Shown piece by piece: positions 43,221 through 54,736 of a stretch of 64,000 nucleotides of DNA. Position numbers and translations under genes: made by a program. The stretch lies in NCBI GenBank assembly GCA_965219165.1, contig CBDCMW010000002.1, positions 1,426,001-1,490,000 of the forward strand. Direction: 5' to 3'. Source of the DNA: Aldehydirespirator sp965219165. Its GTDB lineage: Bacteria > Actinomycetota > Acidimicrobiia > Acidimicrobiales > Aldehydirespiratoraceae. Below the pieces are notes generated by a model. The model did not search any database, was not told the origin of the DNA, and was given only the letters and a program-made list of their open reading frames with translations. How positions within the stretch are numbered: the stretch's first letter is position 1; every line of letters begins with the position of its first letter.

Positions 43221-44267
43221 TCAGCCCAGCAGTTCGGCGAAGGCGTCGATGACTTTCTCGATGTCGTCGGCGGAGACGTCGAGGTGGGTGACGAGCCGGG
43301 CCTGCGAGCCGCTCCAGCGGGTGACGATGCCACGGCTGGACAACTCTGCCTGCAGGTCCGAGCCGTCGGCTAGGTGCTCGTCGTCGGCCAGGTCCGAGCC
43401 TTCGCGCCCACCGCCGTCGAGGCGGATGAACACCATGTTGGTGGCGCACGAGTCGATCTTCACGCCGTCGATGGGGGCCAGCCCGTCGGCCAGGCGGGCC
43501 GCGTTGGCGTGGTCGTCGGCGAGGCGCTCGATGTGATGATCCAGCGCATAGAGTCCCGCCGCCGCGACAATCCCGGCCTGGCGCAGGCCGCCGCCGAGCA
43601 TCTTGCGCCACTTGTGGGCCTCGTCGATGAGGTCCGCCGGTCCGGCCAGCACGGACCCCATTGGCGTGCCCAGTCCCTTCGACAGGCACACCGACACCGA
43701 GTCGAACGGCGCGGCCACCGCGGCCGGCGGCACCCCCAGCGCCACCGCCGCGTTCCACAGCCGTGCCCCGTCCAGGTGGTGCGCAAGGCCGTGGCGGGCG
43801 GCCAGCTCGGCCGAGGTCCCCATCTGGTCCAGCGTGAGCGCCTTGCCGTCGATGGTGTTCTCCAGGCACAGCAATTGGGTGCGGGCGAAGTGATGGTCGG
43901 GAGACTTAATAGCGGCCTCGGCCGCGGCAAGGTCGATCATGCCGTCGTCGCCGGTTGGCACGGTCTGGGGCTGGATGGACCCGAGCACCGCTCCGCCTCC
44001 GCCCTCGTACATGTAGGTGTGGGCATGGCTGCCGACGATGTACTCGTCGCCGCGCCCGCAGTGGGCGAGCAGCCCGCAGAGGTTGCCCTGCGTGCCGCTG
44101 GTCACGAACAGCGCCGCCTCCTTGCCGAGTAGCCCGGCCACGGCTTCCTGGAGCTCGTTGACGGTGGGGTCCTCGCCGTACACGTCGTCGCCCACGACGG
44201 CGGCGGCCATGGCGGCCCGCATGACCGGTGTGGGCTGGGTGACGGTGTCGGAGCGGAGGTCGATCAC
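43221..44267 (-). CDS. Low-specificity L-threonine aldolase
   Basis: A 348-aa PLP-dependent beta-eliminating enzyme cleaving threonine to glycine and acetaldehyde. It opens with IDLRSDTVTQPTPVM, the invariant family start; GDDVYGEDPTVNELQ and HLDGARLWNAAVALG follow, and SVSVCLSKGLGTPMGSVL includes the Schiff-base lysine. Length is typical. Related phenylserine aldolases cannot be excluded. Confidence 0.93.
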   Translation of the reverse strand: MIDLRSDTVTQPTPVMRAAMAAAVVGDDVYGEDPTVNELQEAVAGLLGKEAALFVTSGTQGNLCGLLAHCGRGDEYIVGSHAHTYMYEGGGGAVLGSIQPQTVPTGDDGMIDLAAAEAAIKSPDHHFARTQLLCLENTIDGKALTLDQMGTSAELAARHGLAHHLDGARLWNAAVALGVPPAAVAAPFDSVSVCLSKGLGTPMGSVLAGPADLIDEAHKWRKMLGGGLRQAGIVAAAGLYALDHHIERLADDHANAARLADGLAPIDGVKIDSCATNMVFIRLDGGGREGSDLADDEHLADGSDLQAELSSRGIVTRWSGSQARLVTHLDVSADDIEKVIDAFAELLG

Positions 44268-44296
44268 GACGCCAGGCTACGGTCGGCCGCAGCGCG

Positions 44297-45244
44297 TCAT
44301 AGCTCGGTGACGCCGATGGCGTGCTCGCCCGAGGCGGCGTAGAACAGCCAGCGCCGGCCGTCGTCGTTGAGCACGCATGGGTCTCGCAGGCCGTTCTGCG
44401 GTGTGAGCGCCCAACCCCTCGGCACCGGCTTCGGAGGCTCGTCGGCGCCCTCCCACGGCTCGGTCGGCCGCATGACCTCGCTGACCGGTCCCGGCGTCCA
44501 CTCGCGCCAGTCTGCCGAAGTATCGATCACGGAGCGGTATATCCGCTCGGGGGCCTCGAAGCAGCGGGTGAACAGCATCTCCAGCTCCTGGCGCTCAGCG
44601 CGGTAGGACACGCAGCAGTGGCGGATCTCGTCGTCGTCGAACAGCATCGGGCCGTAATCGAAGCCTCTCAGCCCGTCGGCCGAGCGCACCAACTGGGAAG
44701 GCATGGCCACCCCGTACCAGACGTCGCCGGCGTCGAACATCCGCAGATAGCTCGGAGCCACGGCTGCCACCGGCTCGATCAACGCGAAGCTCCGGCCGCT
44801 CTCGGAGGTCGACACCATGGTCTTCTGGTTCAACGACGGGTAGGTCCCCCAGCACGGCAGGTGGCCGCCGACCGACTCCGGGACCATCCCGTGGAAGTAC
44901 ATGACGAAGCGCCGCTCGGAGTGGTCGGCGCGCACGTCGGGAGAGGCTATGTGGGGTTGGCGCTCCGACGGGGTGTCGTCCACGTTGAGCACGTCGGGCT
45001 CGACCACCCGCCACGGCCCGGTCGGCTCGTCGGCGGCCGCGAGGCGGATGGACTGGCCCACATGGTGCGCGAAGTACATCAGGTACCGGCGCGGCGGATC
45101 CGGCATCCACTCCGGAGCGGCCAGGACCGACGGCCCGTTCACGTTGAACCGTCCCTGATCGTGGGGGATGCCGGGGGTGTCAGCGTCGATGATGCAGGTG
45201 CGGCTCTGTGTCACGGACTCTTCATCCTCGCCGCGGTGGCTCAC
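44297..45244 (-). CDS. Glycosyl hydrolase-like five-bladed beta-propeller protein
   Basis: A 315-aa protein with repeated blade motifs typical of GH43/GH32/GH130-like folds: MYFAHHVGQSIRLAAA, PSERQPHIASPDV, RRFVMYFHGM and GLRDPCVLNDDGRRWLFY. The RDPxV-like last motif is shared with five-bladed propeller glycosidases and phosphorylases. No signal peptide is seen. GTG 45244 overlaps the stop of pcm; GTG 45214 with a GAGGA-like site upstream is a real alternative start. Confidence 0.7.
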   Translation of the reverse strand: MSHRGEDEESVTQSRTCIIDADTPGIPHDQGRFNVNGPSVLAAPEWMPDPPRRYLMYFAHHVGQSIRLAAADEPTGPWRVVEPDVLNVDDTPSERQPHIASPDVRADHSERRFVMYFHGMVPESVGGHLPCWGTYPSLNQKTMVSTSESGRSFALIEPVAAVAPSYLRMFDAGDVWYGVAMPSQLVRSADGLRGFDYGPMLFDDDEIRHCCVSYRAERQELEMLFTRCFEAPERIYRSVIDTSADWREWTPGPVSEVMRPTEPWEGADEPPKPVPRGWALTPQNGLRDPCVLNDDGRRWLFYAASGEHAIGVTEL

Positions 45245-45930
45245 TTGTCCGGTCCGAAGCCGTGGGAACCGATGAGCGGCACGAATCGAACGGGCGTCAG
45301 CCGCTCCTCGCGGTACTCCTCCCTCAACGCACCGTCCCGGTCGCTCTGCGGGTCCGCAGTGCCGTAGCGGGTGTAGCGCATCAGGTGCTGGTTGCCGTGT
45401 CGCGAGCCGACCGGCATCACCAGGCGCCCGCCGGGCGCGAGCTGTTCCAGCAGGGGCGGCGGCGGCGCCGGACCGGCTGCGGTGACGACGATGGCGTCAT
45501 AGGGTGCCTCCTCGGGCCATCCGAGCGTCCCGTCGCCCACCACGACCTTCACGTCTCCCAGACCGTGCCCGGCCAGTGCGGCCCGCGCCTTTTCGGCCAG
45601 AGCCGGCCGCCGCTCGATGGACACCACCCGGCTGGCCAGGGCCCGCAGCACCAGCGCGCCGTACCCGGAGCCGGCGCCGACCTCGAGCACGCGATCGTCC
45701 GGGCTCAGCTGGGCCGCCTCGGCCATCATCGCCACCATGGCGGGTTGGCTGATGGTCTGGCCCTCGCCGATCGGCAACGGCCCGTCGTCGAAGGCGGCCG
45801 CCGCGAACCGGCGGGGGACGAAGCGCTGACGCGGCACGCGTCCGATGGCCGCCAGCACGGCCTCGTCTCGCACTCCGTGCCTGCGGGCCTGGGCGACGAG
45901 GTCCGAGAGTTGCCGTGTCGAGCCGGGCAT
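45241..45930 (-). CDS. pcm: Protein-L-isoaspartate O-methyltransferase
   Basis: SAM-dependent repair enzyme for isoaspartyl residues. GQTISQPAMVAMMAEA is the PCMT signature region; VLEVGAGSGYGALVL binds SAM and VVSIERRPALAEKAR continues the Rossmann fold. The product is 229 aa, slightly longer than E. coli Pcm. It overlaps the downstream propeller gene by 4 nt and faces mscR across a 218-bp divergent promoter region. Confidence 0.92.
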   Translation of the reverse strand: MPGSTRQLSDLVAQARRHGVRDEAVLAAIGRVPRQRFVPRRFAAAAFDDGPLPIGEGQTISQPAMVAMMAEAAQLSPDDRVLEVGAGSGYGALVLRALASRVVSIERRPALAEKARAALAGHGLGDVKVVVGDGTLGWPEEAPYDAIVVTAAGPAPPPPLLEQLAPGGRLVMPVGSRHGNQHLMRYTRYGTADPQSDRDGALREEYREERLTPVRFVPLIGSHGFGPDK

Positions 45931-46148
45931 CGACGGATCAGGCTGTTCCGCCCGCGGTGGCAGGCGGTGCCAGTCCCCGCAGCGTGGTGATGTTGCGGCA
46001 CATGGCCCGTGACTCTACGCCCTTGCCCCGCCGCCGATCAGCCGGGTCGCCGCCGACCCCCCGCGGAGGCGGCCACCTATCCAAGCGGCTCGCTGAGCGC
46101 GGTAGTGTGCCCCGCACTGCGCGCAAGCACCGACAGGAGGACCGAGCC

Positions 46149-47234
46149 ATGCCCCAGACCGTGCGAGGAGTGGTGTCGATGGCCGTGGGCGAGTCCGTCG
46201 AGATCGCAGAGATCGTGATACCCGACCCCGGCCCGGGCGAGGCGGTGGTGGCCATCCAGGCGTGCGGCGTCTGCCACACCGACCTGCACTACCGGGAGGG
46301 CGGCATCAACGACGAGTTCCCCTTCCTGTTGGGCCATGAGGCCGCCGGGGTGGTGGAGTCCGTCGGCGACGGGGTGACCGAGGTGGCACCGGGCGACTTC
46401 GTGATCCTCAACTGGCGGGCCGTGTGCGGCGAGTGCCGGTCGTGCCTGCGGGGCCGGCCCAACATCTGCTTCAACACCCACAACGCGTCCCAGAAGATGA
46501 CACTGACCGACGGCACCGAGCTGTCGCCGGCGCTGGGCATCGGCGCCTTCGCGGACAAGACCCTGGTCGCCGCGGGTCAGTGCACCAAGGTCGATCCGTC
46601 GGCGCCGCCGACCGCGGCCGGACTGCTCGGCTGTGGCGTGATGGCCGGCATCGGCGCGGCGATCAACACCGGCGGCGTCGGACGGGGAGACAGCGTGGCC
46701 GTGTTCGGCTGCGGGGGAGTGGGCGACGCCGCCATCGCCGGCTCCAAGCTGGCCGGGGCCTCGACGATCATCGGCGTGGACATCGACGACCGCAAGCTCG
46801 AGTGGGCTAAGCGCTTCGGCGCCACCCACACCGTCAACTCCTCCGAAGCTGATCCGGTTGAGGCGATCCAGGCTCTCACCGGCGGCAACGGGGTGGACGT
46901 GGCCATCGAGGCGGTGGGCCTGCCCGTCACCTACCGCCAGGCGTTCGAGGCCCGCGATCTGGCCGGCACCGTGGTGCTGGTGGGCGTGCCCCGCCCCGAC
47001 ATGACCATCGAGTTGCCGTTCATCGAGGTGTTCGGCCGGGGCGGAGCCCTCAAGTCCAGTTGGTACGGCGACTGCCTGCCGAGCCGCGACTTCCCGATGC
47101 TGATCGACCTGTACTTGCAGGGTCGACTAGACCTTGACGGTTTCGTGTCGGAGACGATCGGCCTCGGTGACGTGGAGGAGGCCTTCCATAAGATGGAGCG
47201 GGGCGAGGTGCTGCGCTCCGTCGTCGTCCTGTAG
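46149..47234 (+). CDS. mscR: S-(hydroxymethyl)mycothiol dehydrogenase
   Basis: Zinc-dependent medium-chain dehydrogenase that oxidises the formaldehyde-mycothiol adduct (and can reduce S-nitrosomycothiol). ACGVCHTDLHYREGGIND has the catalytic zinc ligands, LLGHEAAGVVE the histidine, and CGECRSCLRGRPNIC the structural zinc. NWRAVCG, FGCGGVGDAAIAG (NAD site) and LKSSWYGDCLP are hallmarks of the mycobacterial enzyme. CAGGAGG precedes the ATG. The metallo-beta-lactamase gene that follows is its usual partner in actinobacteria, supporting a mycothiol-using host. Confidence 0.93.
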   Translation: MPQTVRGVVSMAVGESVEIAEIVIPDPGPGEAVVAIQACGVCHTDLHYREGGINDEFPFLLGHEAAGVVESVGDGVTEVAPGDFVILNWRAVCGECRSCLRGRPNICFNTHNASQKMTLTDGTELSPALGIGAFADKTLVAAGQCTKVDPSAPPTAAGLLGCGVMAGIGAAINTGGVGRGDSVAVFGCGGVGDAAIAGSKLAGASTIIGVDIDDRKLEWAKRFGATHTVNSSEADPVEAIQALTGGNGVDVAIEAVGLPVTYRQAFEARDLAGTVVLVGVPRPDMTIELPFIEVFGRGGALKSSWYGDCLPSRDFPMLIDLYLQGRLDLDGFVSETIGLGDVEEAFHKMERGEVLRSVVVL

Positions 47235-47298
47235 GCGGCCAGCGAGGCGAGTCGGCAAGCCGGCCAGACCGGCGGCAACGAGACAGGAGGGGCGAGGC

Positions 47299-47928
47299 GT
47301 GCCCATTGAGCTGGTCACAACCGACGGCATCTTCGCCCTCGACGGAGGCGAGTGGGAGGTCACCAACAACATCTGGCTGGTGGGCGACGACCGCGAGGTG
47401 CTGATCTTCGATGCCGCCCACGACCACGAGCCCATCGCGGCCGCGGTTGGGGGACGGAGGGTTGTGGCCATCGTGTGCACCCACGGCCACAACGACCACA
47501 TCAACGCCGCGGTGGCGTTGCGCGACGCAGTGGACGCGCCAGTGCTGCTGCATCCCGGCGACCGGATGCTGTGGGACACGGTCCATCCCGACGACGCCGT
47601 TGACCGCGACCTGGAACCCGGCGCGGTGCTGGCCGCGGGAGGCCACGAGTTCGGCGTGATCCACACGCCGGGCCACTCGCCGGGCTGCTGCTGCTTCCAC
47701 GACGCGGCGGACGGCCGGGTGCTGTCGGGCGACACGCTGTTCTGCGGAGGGCCGGGCGCCACCGGGCGCAGCTACAGCGACGAGCCCACCATCCTGCGCA
47801 GTATACGCGACCGCCTGCTCACCCTGCCAACCGGCACAGTCGTGCACACCGGCCACGGCGACAACACCACCATCGGCGCGGAGACCGAGCGGGTCCGCGA
47901 CCGCATCTCCGAGCTGCGAATCACCTGA
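47299..47928 (+). CDS. Metallo-beta-lactamase fold hydrolase, partner of mscR
   Basis: A 209-aa MBL-fold protein. THGHNDHINAA is the HxHxDH metal motif, HTPGHSPGCCCF and LSGDTLFCGG supply the remaining ligands, and HTGHGDNTTIG the final histidine. In mycothiol-producing actinobacteria the gene after mscR encodes such a hydrolase, presumed to release mycothiol from S-formylmycothiol; that reaction is inferred. GTG 47299 has AGGAGG upstream. Confidence 0.9.
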   Translation: MPIELVTTDGIFALDGGEWEVTNNIWLVGDDREVLIFDAAHDHEPIAAAVGGRRVVAIVCTHGHNDHINAAVALRDAVDAPVLLHPGDRMLWDTVHPDDAVDRDLEPGAVLAAGGHEFGVIHTPGHSPGCCCFHDAADGRVLSGDTLFCGGPGATGRSYSDEPTILRSIRDRLLTLPTGTVVHTGHGDNTTIGAETERVRDRISELRIT

Positions 47929-47940
47929 GGGAGGAGTGCC

Positions 47941-49044
47941 ATGAGGAGGGCTCTCGCGGCCGGGGTCGGGCTGGCGCTGGTGTGCGCGGCCTGTGGCAGC
48001 ACGGGCTCGGTGTCAGATGCCGAGCCTGAGCCCTTGAGCGAGTCCGAGATGAGCGATCTCCTGGCGCACTGGGTGGACAAGCGCCACAAGAGCGTGGGCG
48101 TGGTGGCCGGCGTAGTGCGTCAGCAGGAGCGCATCGTCGTCGGCCATGGACGCCTCGCGGTTGACGACCCGAGACAGCCCGACGGCGACACGGTCTTCGA
48201 GATCGGCTCGGTCACCAAAATCTTCACGTCCACCCTTCTGGCCGATCTCGTCGTGCGGGGGGAGTTGGAGCTCGACACGCCGGTGCAGAGCCTGATCGGC
48301 GCCGAGGCGCGGATGCCGACCCGCGGCGGCGCCGAGATCACTCTGGGCCACCTGGCCACCCACAGCTCCGGCCTGCCCCGGCTTCCCGACAACCTCGACC
48401 CGGCCGACGAGACCAACCCGTACGCCGACTACACCGCCGAGCGTCTCTACGAGTTCCTTGCGGCGCACGAGTTGGACCGAGACATCGGGGATACGGTCGA
48501 GTACTCGAATCTCGGCTACGGCCTGCTGGGCCACGCGCTCGCCCGCGGGCAGGGCCGCGATTACGAGACTCTCGTCACAGAGCGGGTCCTTGAGCCGCTG
48601 CGGATGTCCGACACTGCGGCCACGCTCACGCCGCCACTGCGAGATCGCCTGGCTTCGGGACACGATGGTTCGCTCAAGCCCGCCGCGAACTGGGATCTCG
48701 CGGTCCACGCCGGTGCGGGAGCCCTGGTCTCCACCGTCAACGACCAGCTGACCTTCCTGGAAGCGAACCTCGGTCTCCGCGAGTCGCCCCTCCGAGAGGC
48801 CATGGAACACGCTCACCCCCCGCGGGTGGAGGATCAAGTGCTGGGCATGGACATCGGACTCGGTTGGATAGTCCACGATTCCGAAGAGGGCCGGATCGTG
48901 TGGCACAACGGCGGGACCGGCGGATACAGCTCCTTCATCGGCTTCGATCCCGCATCGCAGGTCGGGGTTGTGGTGCTGTCGAACACTGCTGACAGTGTTG
49001 ACTATCTGGGCTTCCGACTGTTGAATCGCGCTTCTGTCGGGTAG
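47941..49044 (+). CDS. Serine hydrolase (beta-lactamase/DD-peptidase-like) lipoprotein
   Basis: A 367-aa penicillin-binding-protein-like hydrolase. A lipoprotein signal (LVCAACG, lipobox Cys about residue 18) precedes the domain. SVTKIF is the catalytic SxxK, YSNLGYG the YxN, and HNGGTGG replaces KTG. These match class C beta-lactamase/esterase EstB-like enzymes rather than true beta-lactamases. It lies 12 bp after the MBL gene, in apparent cotranscription, though no pathway link is known. Confidence 0.88.
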   Translation: MRRALAAGVGLALVCAACGSTGSVSDAEPEPLSESEMSDLLAHWVDKRHKSVGVVAGVVRQQERIVVGHGRLAVDDPRQPDGDTVFEIGSVTKIFTSTLLADLVVRGELELDTPVQSLIGAEARMPTRGGAEITLGHLATHSSGLPRLPDNLDPADETNPYADYTAERLYEFLAAHELDRDIGDTVEYSNLGYGLLGHALARGQGRDYETLVTERVLEPLRMSDTAATLTPPLRDRLASGHDGSLKPAANWDLAVHAGAGALVSTVNDQLTFLEANLGLRESPLREAMEHAHPPRVEDQVLGMDIGLGWIVHDSEEGRIVWHNGGTGGYSSFIGFDPASQVGVVVLSNTADSVDYLGFRLLNRASVG

Positions 49045-49067
49045 GACGAACGCCGTAAGGAACCAAC

Positions 49068-49790
49068 GTGGGCAGCAACTTCAGCGCAGTCATGGCCCAG
49101 CTGGAGGCGGCGGGGACCGCCCAGAACCGCAAGGTGTACGCCCGTCACGGCGCGGCCGAGCCCATGTTTGGAGTGAGCTACGCCGAGTTGGGCCGGATCG
49201 CCAAGCCGCTCAGCACCGACCACGCGCTGGCCGTCGAGCTGTGGGACAGCGGCAACCACGACGCCCGCGTGCTGGCACTGCGGGTGGCGGATCCGGCTGT
49301 GCTGGACGGGCCGCTGGCCGGCCGCTGGCTCCGCGACGTGGACAACTACATCCTGGCCGAGGGCCTTGGCGGGCTGTGCGCCCAGTCGCCGCACGCCCGG
49401 GAGATGAGCGACGCCTGGAGGGACCGATCCGGCGAATGGGAGGCATCCACCGGATGGTTCATCGTCACCTGCACCGCCGAGGATCCCGGGGTCTGGTCGA
49501 TCGAGGAACTGCGGGGCCTGCTGGGCCAGATCGAGGCCGAGATCGGCGAGCGGCCCAACCGTGTCCGCCACGAGATGAACGGCGCGCTGATCGTCATGGC
49601 TCTGCGCGATGGCAACCTGCGCCGCAGTGTGCTGGCCGCGGCCCGGCGCGTCGGCCCGGTGAAGGTCGACCACGGCCAGACCGGCTGCAAGACCCCGGAG
49701 GTGGCGCCCTACGTGGAACGCACCCTGGCCCACCGGGCCGCCAAGGCCACCCGCCAAGCGACCAAGACCTCCAGGCGCCGCGCCGTCTAG
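49068..49790 (+). CDS. AlkD-like DNA alkylation repair protein
   Basis: A 240-aa all-helical HEAT-like protein of the AlkC/AlkD superfamily of alkylpurine glycosylases. Recognisable stretches are FGVSYAELGRIAKPL, ELWDSGNHDARVLA and the C-terminal VDHGQTGCKTPEV. The tail is lysine/arginine-rich. GTG 49068 is the start. Together with the convergent AlkA-type gene it makes a repair pair, but catalytic Trp/Asp residues of AlkD cannot be located confidently. Confidence 0.8.
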   Translation: MGSNFSAVMAQLEAAGTAQNRKVYARHGAAEPMFGVSYAELGRIAKPLSTDHALAVELWDSGNHDARVLALRVADPAVLDGPLAGRWLRDVDNYILAEGLGGLCAQSPHAREMSDAWRDRSGEWEASTGWFIVTCTAEDPGVWSIEELRGLLGQIEAEIGERPNRVRHEMNGALIVMALRDGNLRRSVLAAARRVGPVKVDHGQTGCKTPEVAPYVERTLAHRAAKATRQATKTSRRRAV

Positions 49791-49845
49791 GGCCGGCGGC
49801 TGCCGAGAGGCCGGTGTCGCTGAGCGGCCGGTCCGGCCCTGCCGG

Positions 49846-50790
49846 CTAGCTGCGGCTGATGTCGTAGCGGGTCGGCGCGGGATGATGGCGCGGCGGGCCA
49901 ATGCCCGCGGCCTTGACCAGGCGCACCACCCTGCCGCGGTGGCCGGCGTAGGGCTCGAGCAGTTCCAGCATCGAGTCGTCGTCGCCGTCGGTGGCGCCGC
50001 TCAGGGCGTAGGTCACCAGCTTCGGAACGTGCAGGTCGCCCACTGGCACGGCGTCTGGGTCGCCGACGGCCGCGCCGGTGGTGCGCGCCGCCGTCCACGG
50101 GCCCACCCCCGGAAGGCGCTGGAGCCAACTCCGGGCCTCGGCAGCGGGCCCGTCGCCGAGAGCCTCCAAGCGGTTCGCGTACTTGGCCGCAACCCGGATC
50201 ACCCTGGCGCGGGCCCTGTCCACGCCGGCGCGGTGAAAGCCATGGTCGGGCACCCGCAGCACTGCCTCGGGGCCGGGGAACAGCGGCAACGGCCCGTCCC
50301 CGGGCACGTCGGCACCGAAGAGCCGCCCCATTCGGGCCACCGCGGTCCTGGCATCGGCGCTGACCACGCGCTGGTAGACGACTGCCGTGGCCATCGCCTC
50401 GTACCAGCGCCCGGTGGCGCCCAGCCGGGGCATCCCCAGCCGGGACACGAGATCGCGCACCACCCGGTCGCGGGGCCGGAAGCCGCTGGGGTCGTCGTCG
50501 TTGCCGAGAAGGGCCGGCACCCGGTCGATGGCCCAACCGGCGCCCGGCCCCCAAGCGTCGGCGACAACCTCTCCGCCGATGGCCCGGAAGGCCACAGAGG
50601 CCGATCCCTCGGGCGTCTCGGTGGCCCACCATCCGACGCCTCGCCGGCGCTGCGATGTCTTCACCCACATCAACGTCACCTTCAGGTTGAGGTCGTAGCG
50701 GGGCCGGAAGACCGTCGAGCAGTCCGGGACGGTGCTCGGAACCGTCGGCGCGGTGCGGTCCGGGCGTGCCATGTCAGGGTCCCGGCTCAT
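49846..50790 (-). CDS. AlkA-type DNA-3-methyladenine glycosylase
   Basis: A 314-aa HhH-GPD glycosylase. The helix-hairpin-helix LQRLPGVGPWTAARTT is followed by the catalytic aspartate region DAVPVGDLHVPK. The preceding domain reads like the AlkA N-terminal fold (DLNLKVTLMWVK). ATG 50772 (MARPDRT) is an alternative start; neither site has a strong RBS. The gene overlaps or abuts the peptidoglycan-binding-type gene upstream. It is convergent with the alkD-like gene. Confidence 0.85.
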   Translation of the reverse strand: MSRDPDMARPDRTAPTVPSTVPDCSTVFRPRYDLNLKVTLMWVKTSQRRRGVGWWATETPEGSASVAFRAIGGEVVADAWGPGAGWAIDRVPALLGNDDDPSGFRPRDRVVRDLVSRLGMPRLGATGRWYEAMATAVVYQRVVSADARTAVARMGRLFGADVPGDGPLPLFPGPEAVLRVPDHGFHRAGVDRARARVIRVAAKYANRLEALGDGPAAEARSWLQRLPGVGPWTAARTTGAAVGDPDAVPVGDLHVPKLVTYALSGATDGDDDSMLELLEPYAGHRGRVVRLVKAAGIGPPRHHPAPTRYDISRS

Positions 50791-51187
50791 CCGAGCCCGA
50801 TGCGGAGCTGAGGGCCTCCAACGCGGCTTCGAGGGTCTCGAGCAGCCTGCGGTCCGACGCCTCCGCCAGTCCGACGTCCTCTTTGGCCTCTTCGATGGCC
50901 TGTCGGGTCAACTCGCCCATGATGCCGTCGATCGGGCCGGGGTTGTAGCCGAGTTGGGTCAGCGCTCCTTGCAGTTCGGCCACCTCGTTGCCGTCGAGCG
51001 GCTCGTCCCGCACCAAGGTGCGGTCGGCGCCGGCCGGATCGTCCACCTCCAGAGGCGCCCGGGCCACGATGGCGCCGTCCTCGCCGAACAGCGCGCTGTC
51101 CAGGACCGGAACGGCCCAGTCCAGCGTCCACCAGAAGACGAGCAGCAGCACGATCAGCAGTAACGTGCCCTGCAGGTGGATGCGCAT
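50774..51187 (-). CDS. Small membrane-anchored peptidoglycan-binding-like protein
   Basis: A 137-aa protein. An N-terminal transmembrane helix (LLLIVLLLVFWWTLDWAV, residues 8-27) is followed by an extracytoplasmic acidic stretch and a PG_binding_1-like three-helix unit: EVAELQGALTQLGYNPGP then DGIMGELTRQAIEEA. ATG 51187 places the membrane helix at the very N-terminus. It probably sits in the envelope; function unknown. Confidence 0.75.
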   Translation of the reverse strand: MRIHLQGTLLLIVLLLVFWWTLDWAVPVLDSALFGEDGAIVARAPLEVDDPAGADRTLVRDEPLDGNEVAELQGALTQLGYNPGPIDGIMGELTRQAIEEAKEDVGLAEASDRRLLETLEAALEALSSASGSDEPGP

Positions 51188-51216
51188 CGTCGCCCCTAGC
51201 GCCAAGCCCTTGCTGC

Positions 51217-51504
51217 TCAGTTGAACGCCCGCCTGCGCAGTCGCTCCCGGATCTTGGCGCACTCCGGACAGACCGGGTATCGCGACGGATCCCGGCTCGG
51301 AACCCAGACCTTGCCGCACAGGGCCCGCACCGGCGTGCCCTCGACGTAGGCCCGGTTGGCGTCGGCCCGGCGGGTGTAGTGGGCGAAGCGGTCATGGTCC
51401 CCGTCATCGGTAACCGGCCGAATGTCGGGCTCGGTGACCGTGGAAGTGCCGGGCGCCGGAGTCTCGGTCGAGGCGGCGGTGGAGATGCTGGCTATGCCGG
51501 TCAT
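51217..51504 (-). CDS. DUF3039 family protein
   Basis: A 95-aa actinobacterial protein. The conserved core is RFAHYTRRADANRAYVEG, PVRALCGKVWVPSR and PVCPECAKIRERL, containing three cysteines likely to bind zinc. DUF3039 members have no established function. It is 29 bp upstream of the membrane protein on the same strand. A disordered Thr/Ser/Pro N-terminus precedes the domain. Confidence 0.85.
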   Translation of the reverse strand: MTGIASISTAASTETPAPGTSTVTEPDIRPVTDDGDHDRFAHYTRRADANRAYVEGTPVRALCGKVWVPSRDPSRYPVCPECAKIRERLRRRAFN

Positions 51505-51613
51505 GGCTGTGAGCCTATAGATCCAGCCGAGCCCGCAAGGAGGCTGCGGACCGCGGCGGTCGTGTCGGCGTCGGCGCAGGCGACGAGATCGGCTAGGAGC
51601 ATCCGGGCCGGTT

Positions 51614-53551
<1,938 letters not shown>

Positions 53552-53666
53552 CGTCCAACGCTACGCCCCGACCGGCCTGGAGCTTCGCCCTGACGCATCT
53601 CCACGGCCGGCTTCGGGCTGGCCCGCCGGGATCCGCTCGTGGCGCCCGGTCGGGTACGTTCTCGGC

Positions 53667-54722
53667 GTGCGTTTGGAGGGGCTGCACGCCTCGGTCGTCT
53701 CGATGCTGGCGGTCCTGTCTCGCCGGCAGCGCGCCGAGCTGGCCGCCCATCCGGCGGAGAAGCATGCCGAGCTGCTGGCCGGGCTCGACCTGAACCGGGT
53801 GGAGGTCCGACCCGCGCCGAGAGCCGAACCGCTCGGGGCCCGCGCCCTGGCGGTGGCCTGGAACCTCCAGCGGGGCAAGCACCTGGACGCCTCGGCCGAG
53901 CTGCTGGAGCATGCTGGAGCCGACGTGATGTTGCTGTCCGAACTCGACTGGGGCATGGCCCGTTCCGGCCAGCACCGCACCGCGGCCGTCCTCGCGGACC
54001 GCCTGGGCTGCGGCTACGGCTACGCGGTCGAGTACCTGGAGCTCGGCCTAGGTGACGACGACGAACGTGAACGCTGTGCCGGCCAACTGAACGAGGTCGG
54101 ATACCACGGCAACGCCATCTTGAGCCGAGCGCCGCTGATCCGCCCGGCACTCGTGCGCCTGGAGGCCGACGGCGGCTGGTTCGACGGCCGTCGGGGGGAG
54201 CGGCGCATCGGGGTCCGCATGGCCGTGCTGGCGACCATCCCGATGGGTGGGCGCGACGTGGTGTTCGCTTCCGTGCACCTGGAGAGCCACAGCCATCCCG
54301 ACCAGCGGGCCGCCCAGATCGAAGCGCTGCTGGACGGGCTCGAGTCCTACAGCCCCGGCGCGCCCGTGCTGGTGGGAGGCGACCTGAACACCTTCTCCCT
54401 GGACCCGGCCGACGTCGGCGATGCCGAGCTGATGGGGAGGATCTTCGAGGAAGACCCAGCGCGTCTAGGCCATCCCGTACCTCACGAGCCGCTGTTCGCG
54501 CTGGCCGCACGCCGCGGGTACGACTGGCACGCCTGCAACGTCATTGGCGAGCCCACCCAGCGACTGGCTGAGCCGGGGCCGTCTCGTCGCGGCGAGATGA
54601 AGATCGACTGGTTCCTGAGCCGGGGCCTGCGGGCTTCGCAGCCGGCCGTGCTCAGCGCGGTCGATGCCGAGGGCGTCGCCCTGTCGGACCACGAGCCGAT
54701 CGCGGTGCGAGTCGAGCTGTAG
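53667..54722 (+). CDS. Endonuclease/exonuclease/phosphatase family protein
   Basis: A 351-aa DNase I-like fold protein. Conserved elements are VAWNLQRGKHLDA, MLLSELDWGMARSG (metal-binding Glu), FASVHLESHSHPDQRAAQ, VGGDLNTFS and the terminal LSDHEPIAV with the catalytic Asp-His pair. Substrate could be nucleic acid, sphingomyelin-type lipids or phosphoinositide; not predictable. GTG 53667 is chosen as nearest start before the family-like sequence. Confidence 0.82.
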   Translation: MRLEGLHASVVSMLAVLSRRQRAELAAHPAEKHAELLAGLDLNRVEVRPAPRAEPLGARALAVAWNLQRGKHLDASAELLEHAGADVMLLSELDWGMARSGQHRTAAVLADRLGCGYGYAVEYLELGLGDDDERERCAGQLNEVGYHGNAILSRAPLIRPALVRLEADGGWFDGRRGERRIGVRMAVLATIPMGGRDVVFASVHLESHSHPDQRAAQIEALLDGLESYSPGAPVLVGGDLNTFSLDPADVGDAELMGRIFEEDPARLGHPVPHEPLFALAARRGYDWHACNVIGEPTQRLAEPGPSRRGEMKIDWFLSRGLRASQPAVLSAVDAEGVALSDHEPIAVRVEL

Positions 54723-54736
54723 CGCCGACCTGCGGG